6,633 bases of DNA from Candidatus Dadabacteria bacterium RIFCSPHIGHO2_12_FULL_53_21. GTDB taxonomy: Bacteria > Desulfobacterota_D > UBA1144 > Nemesobacterales > UBA2774. Position numbers and translations under genes: made by a program. The stretch is taken from NCBI GenBank assembly GCA_001775255.1, contig MFCJ01000054.1, positions 1 to 6,633 of the forward strand, given 5' to 3'. The notes below the pieces were generated by a model. That model ran no database searches and was not told the DNA's origin. It saw only the letters and a program-made list of their open reading frames with translations. This document shows, one piece after another, positions 4,777 through 6,633 of the stretch; within the stretch, counting starts at the first letter, position 1; each line of letters opens with the position of its first letter.

Positions 4777-5988
4777 ATGTCCGTGATCAGAGACAAAAAG
4801 ATAATTCTGGGCGTAACCGGCGGAATCGCCGCCTATAAATCCTGCGAGCTCGTAAGGAGCCTCGTGAAGGAAGGGGCTTCCGTTCAGGTAATCATGACTC
4901 AAAACGCCATGGAGTTCGTAACACCGCTCACCCTGCAGACGCTCTCCGGGAACCGTGTGGCCACGAAGACATTCGACCTCGGATGGGAATCCGAGATAGG
5001 TCACATCAGCCTGGCGGACTCTGCTCACCTGGTCGTCGTGGCCCCAGCTACAGCGAGCTTCATAGGAAAAATCGCATCCGGCATCGCCGATACGCTGCTT
5101 ACGAACGTTATACTGGCGACACTCTCGCCGGTCATCTTATGTCCGGCCATGAACGTTAATATGTATAAAAACCAGATAGTTCAGGAAAACCTGGAGAGAC
5201 TCGGGAACCGCGGGTTTATAATCGTTGAGCCTTCTGAGGGAAGCCTCGCTTGCGGCTGGGAGGGCAAGGGGCGGCTCCCCGAAATCCCCGATATCGTGCA
5301 CGAGATCGAAAAGACCCTGTCCCCCAAAGACTTTCGCGGCGAAAGGGTGCTCGTCACCGCAGGCGCGACCAGGGAGTTTATCGACTCGGTGAGGTTTATT
5401 TCGAACCCGTCGAGCGGAAAAATGGGTTATGCCCTGGCAAAAGAGGGCCTCATGCGGGGGGCAGAGGTGGTGCTCATTTCCGGCAAAACGAACCTCACAC
5501 CTCCGAACGGAGTAAGAGTAGTCGATGTAGTGAGCGCCGGCGACATGTATGAATCGGTTATGGAATACCTCGATTGGTCAACGATCGTCATCAAAGCCGC
5601 CGCTGTCGGAGACTACACGCCTTCTGAGAAAATAAACGGTAAAATCAAGAAAGACGAAAACTCAATGATCCTCAATCTCAAGCGCACAAAGGACATACTG
5701 AAAGCAGTCGGGGAGAAAAAGAACGGGAGGATGGTTGTAGGGTTCGCGGCCGAAACTGACGACCTTATAGAGCACGCTAAGGACAAACTAAAAAGAAAAA
5801 ACGCCGACCTCTTTATTGCGAACGATGTATCGCTCCCCGGGGCCGGTTTCGAGACCGAGACGAATATAGTTCACTTTGTTTACAGAGGCGGTAAAACGGA
5901 AGAACTGCCCAGGGCCGCAAAATCGGAGATAGCGAGGAAGATTTTCGACAAGATACTCGAGTTAAAAACCTTTAGTGCACGCTTATAG
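4777..5988 (+). CDS. coaBC: Bifunctional phosphopantothenoylcysteine decarboxylase / phosphopantothenate-cysteine ligase
   Basis: A cytoplasmic coenzyme A biosynthesis enzyme (also called Dfp). CoaB joins 4'-phosphopantothenate to cysteine using CTP, and the FMN-dependent CoaC decarboxylates the product to 4'-phosphopantetheine. CoaC is about 1-185: nucleotide/flavin motif GVTGGIAAYK (12-21), catalytic His76 in GHISLA, PAMNVNM (123-129) with Asn126, and the flap cysteine C159 in LACGWEGKGRLPE. The usual Trp after PAMNxxM is Tyr130. CoaB is about 186-390: VTAGATRE (193-200), Arg206 and Asn210 in RFISNPSSGKMG, AAAVGDY (274-280, Gly where Ala or Ser is common), and Lys289 in NGKIKK. The 403 aa length is normal and the gene appears intact. 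The start ATG at 4777 has a weak AGGG upstream. It diverges from the MarR gene and overlaps the downstream convergent receiver gene by 17 bases. Confidence 0.97.
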   Translation: MSVIRDKKIILGVTGGIAAYKSCELVRSLVKEGASVQVIMTQNAMEFVTPLTLQTLSGNRVATKTFDLGWESEIGHISLADSAHLVVVAPATASFIGKIASGIADTLLTNVILATLSPVILCPAMNVNMYKNQIVQENLERLGNRGFIIVEPSEGSLACGWEGKGRLPEIPDIVHEIEKTLSPKDFRGERVLVTAGATREFIDSVRFISNPSSGKMGYALAKEGLMRGAEVVLISGKTNLTPPNGVRVVDVVSAGDMYESVMEYLDWSTIVIKAAAVGDYTPSEKINGKIKKDENSMILNLKRTKDILKAVGEKKNGRMVVGFAAETDDLIEHAKDKLKRKNADLFIANDVSLPGAGFETETNIVHFVYRGGKTEELPRAAKSEIARKIFDKILELKTFSARL

Positions 5989-6349
5989 ATTCAATAAGGA
6001 AATTTAATCTCTGAACGATCTCTTCTACGGTACTGTCCTTGGTAATGTAGCCCACTGCACCCATATCGAGACACTCCGTGATTTTTCTCATTTCGGAAAG
6101 CGCCGTGAGCATAACAACCGGTATACCCTTGAGCTCGCTGTCGTTCTTTAGTATTTTAAGGAATTCCACGCCGTTATAGTGAGGCATCACTATGTCGAGC
6201 ACTATAACATCCGGCCTGAATATTTTTAGCACCGAAAGGGCGTCTTCGCCGTCGGCAGCCGCTTCCACAGTATAGTTTTTCGCATTGAGTATTTTAGTAT
6301 AGAGTTTCCTCAACGATTCTTCATCTTCGATCAATAACACTTTGGGCAT
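5972..6349 (-). CDS. Stand-alone CheY-like response regulator receiver protein
   Basis: A single REC domain of 125 aa with no output domain. It is likely phosphorylated by an unlinked histidine kinase and acts by protein contact. All conserved receiver residues are present: acidic pair Glu8-Asp9 in LLIEDEE, phospho-acceptor Asp52 in VIVLDIVMP, Thr82 in VVMLTAL, and Lys104 in YITKD, preceded by aromatic Tyr101. These predict a phosphorylatable, functional domain. TGAGGT on the minus strand lies eight bases before the ATG at 6349, a good ribosome site. The gene converges on coaBC with a 17-base tail-to-tail overlap, and no kinase or chemotaxis gene is in the window, so its pathway cannot be named. 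The orientation means any operon partner would lie upstream, beyond the right edge. Confidence 0.93.
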   Translation of the reverse strand: MPKVLLIEDEESLRKLYTKILNAKNYTVEAAADGEDALSVLKIFRPDVIVLDIVMPHYNGVEFLKILKNDSELKGIPVVMLTALSEMRKITECLDMGAVGYITKDSTVEEIVQRLNFLIESISVH

Positions 6350-6407
6350 TTGTCAGAACCTCATGTCAAATAATTTGCTCCGGCCCGCGCCTCGCAGTGA
6401 ACCGAGT

Positions 6408-6563
6408 CCGCCGGATAAATTCGGCTTGAATCGAGCAACCTATCGTCAAGCCGAACAATTTGCCATCTACCCGACAATTATACAGCCAAAAAAATTCGGC
6501 TGTGATTATCTAATTCAGCGGTATCAGGATTGGAACCGTCGGAAAGACAAAGCTATCCGGCGG
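6408..6563. repeat. Long inverted repeat enclosing two stem-loops, possible structured RNA
   Basis: CCGCCGGATA (6408-6417) is exactly complementary to TATCCGGCGG (6554-6563) and could close a multibranch fold. Inside it are TTCGGCTTGA/TCAAGCCGAA (6420-6429 with 6446-6455) and ACAGCC/GGCTGT (6482-6487 with 6498-6503). AAATTCGGCT occurs twice (6418-6427 and 6492-6501 approximately, same strand). No known RNA family is recognised. It could be a leader of the receiver gene, a small RNA, or a decayed repeat element. Confidence 0.3.
6420..6455. repeat. Perfect 10-base stem-loop
   Basis: TTCGGCTTGA (6420-6429) and TCAAGCCGAA (6446-6455) are perfect inverted arms around a 16-base loop. Neither strand has the T-run of a standard intrinsic terminator: the minus strand continues TTTATCC and the plus strand CAATTTG. 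It lies 71-106 bases upstream of the receiver gene start. Confidence 0.55.
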
Positions 6564-6633
6564 CCGCCGCTACAGATGTCATAGATTTGACAACGACCGC
6601 GTACGGTTACGGGTCAAACTCTCAACTGTACGA

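Larger units (their letters stand above)
6350..6633. other. Non-coding right end with nested inverted repeats
   Basis: No convincing gene lies here. A rightward open frame (6342-6584) has no homology I recognise and no ribosome site. The stretch holds several inverted repeats, listed separately, and is the upstream region of the receiver gene. Near the right edge TTTGAC (6586-6591) faces GTCAAA (6613-6618), enclosing ACCG-CGTA-CGGT (6596-6607). The 12-base palindrome at 6558-6569 (CGGCGG/CCGCCG) is perfect. Confidence 0.5.

Noticed and set aside
6482..6503. ACAGCC/GGCTGT hairpin considered as intrinsic terminator
   Set aside because: The T-run is inside the loop on the minus strand rather than after the stem, and the stem is only six bases.
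6342..6584. Rightward 80-codon open frame over the right-end repeats
   Set aside because: No Shine-Dalgarno, Start lies within the receiver gene, and the sequence is explained by inverted repeats rather than a protein.
1..6633. CRISPR arrays, insertion sequences, tRNA or rRNA
   Set aside because: No evenly spaced repeats, transposase-like frames, or recognisable tRNA or rRNA sequence were seen on either strand.

Overview
The window looks like chromosomal DNA of a Gram-negative-type bacterium of moderate GC. The CoaBC, response-regulator and Cys-rich MarR sequences have a deltaproteobacterial (Desulfobacterota-like) or related candidate-phylum flavour. That placement rests on general sequence feel only, because no rRNA or other marker gene is present. 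No mobile element, CRISPR array, tRNA or rRNA was found.

Left and centre (about 90-4660): four genes all read on the minus strand. In order of transcription they are a MarR-family regulator (4118-4603), an iron-sulfur protein (2690-4045), a second MarR-family regulator (2021-2518) and a 14-TM DHA2-type MFS exporter (90-1667). The iron-sulfur protein belongs to the QueG/reductive-dehalogenase superfamily and carries a C-terminal SCP2 lipid-binding domain. The two MarR proteins are paralogues, about 60% identical by hand alignment, and share an N-terminal CxxCxC cysteine triad. Gaps of 72, 171 and 353 bases separate the genes, so each may have its own promoter. The layout suggests an inducible response to a hydrophobic or redox-active compound: sense it (MarR), modify it reductively (Fe-S/SCP2 protein) and export it (MFS). 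This is inference.

The most interesting non-coding signal is an 18-base motif built around GCATATAC. It occurs upstream of the iron-sulfur gene (4079-4096), across the -10 box of a near-consensus promoter of the 4118-4603 regulator (4631-4648, reversed), and across the candidate -10 box of coaBC (4692-4709). It is a good candidate operator for one or both MarR proteins.

Right side (4777-6349): coaBC, the bifunctional coenzyme A biosynthesis enzyme, reads rightward with all the key active-site residues I could place. A stand-alone CheY-like receiver protein reads leftward, and the two genes overlap tail to tail by 17 bases. The last 284 bases (6350-6633) hold no convincing gene but contain several nested inverted repeats.
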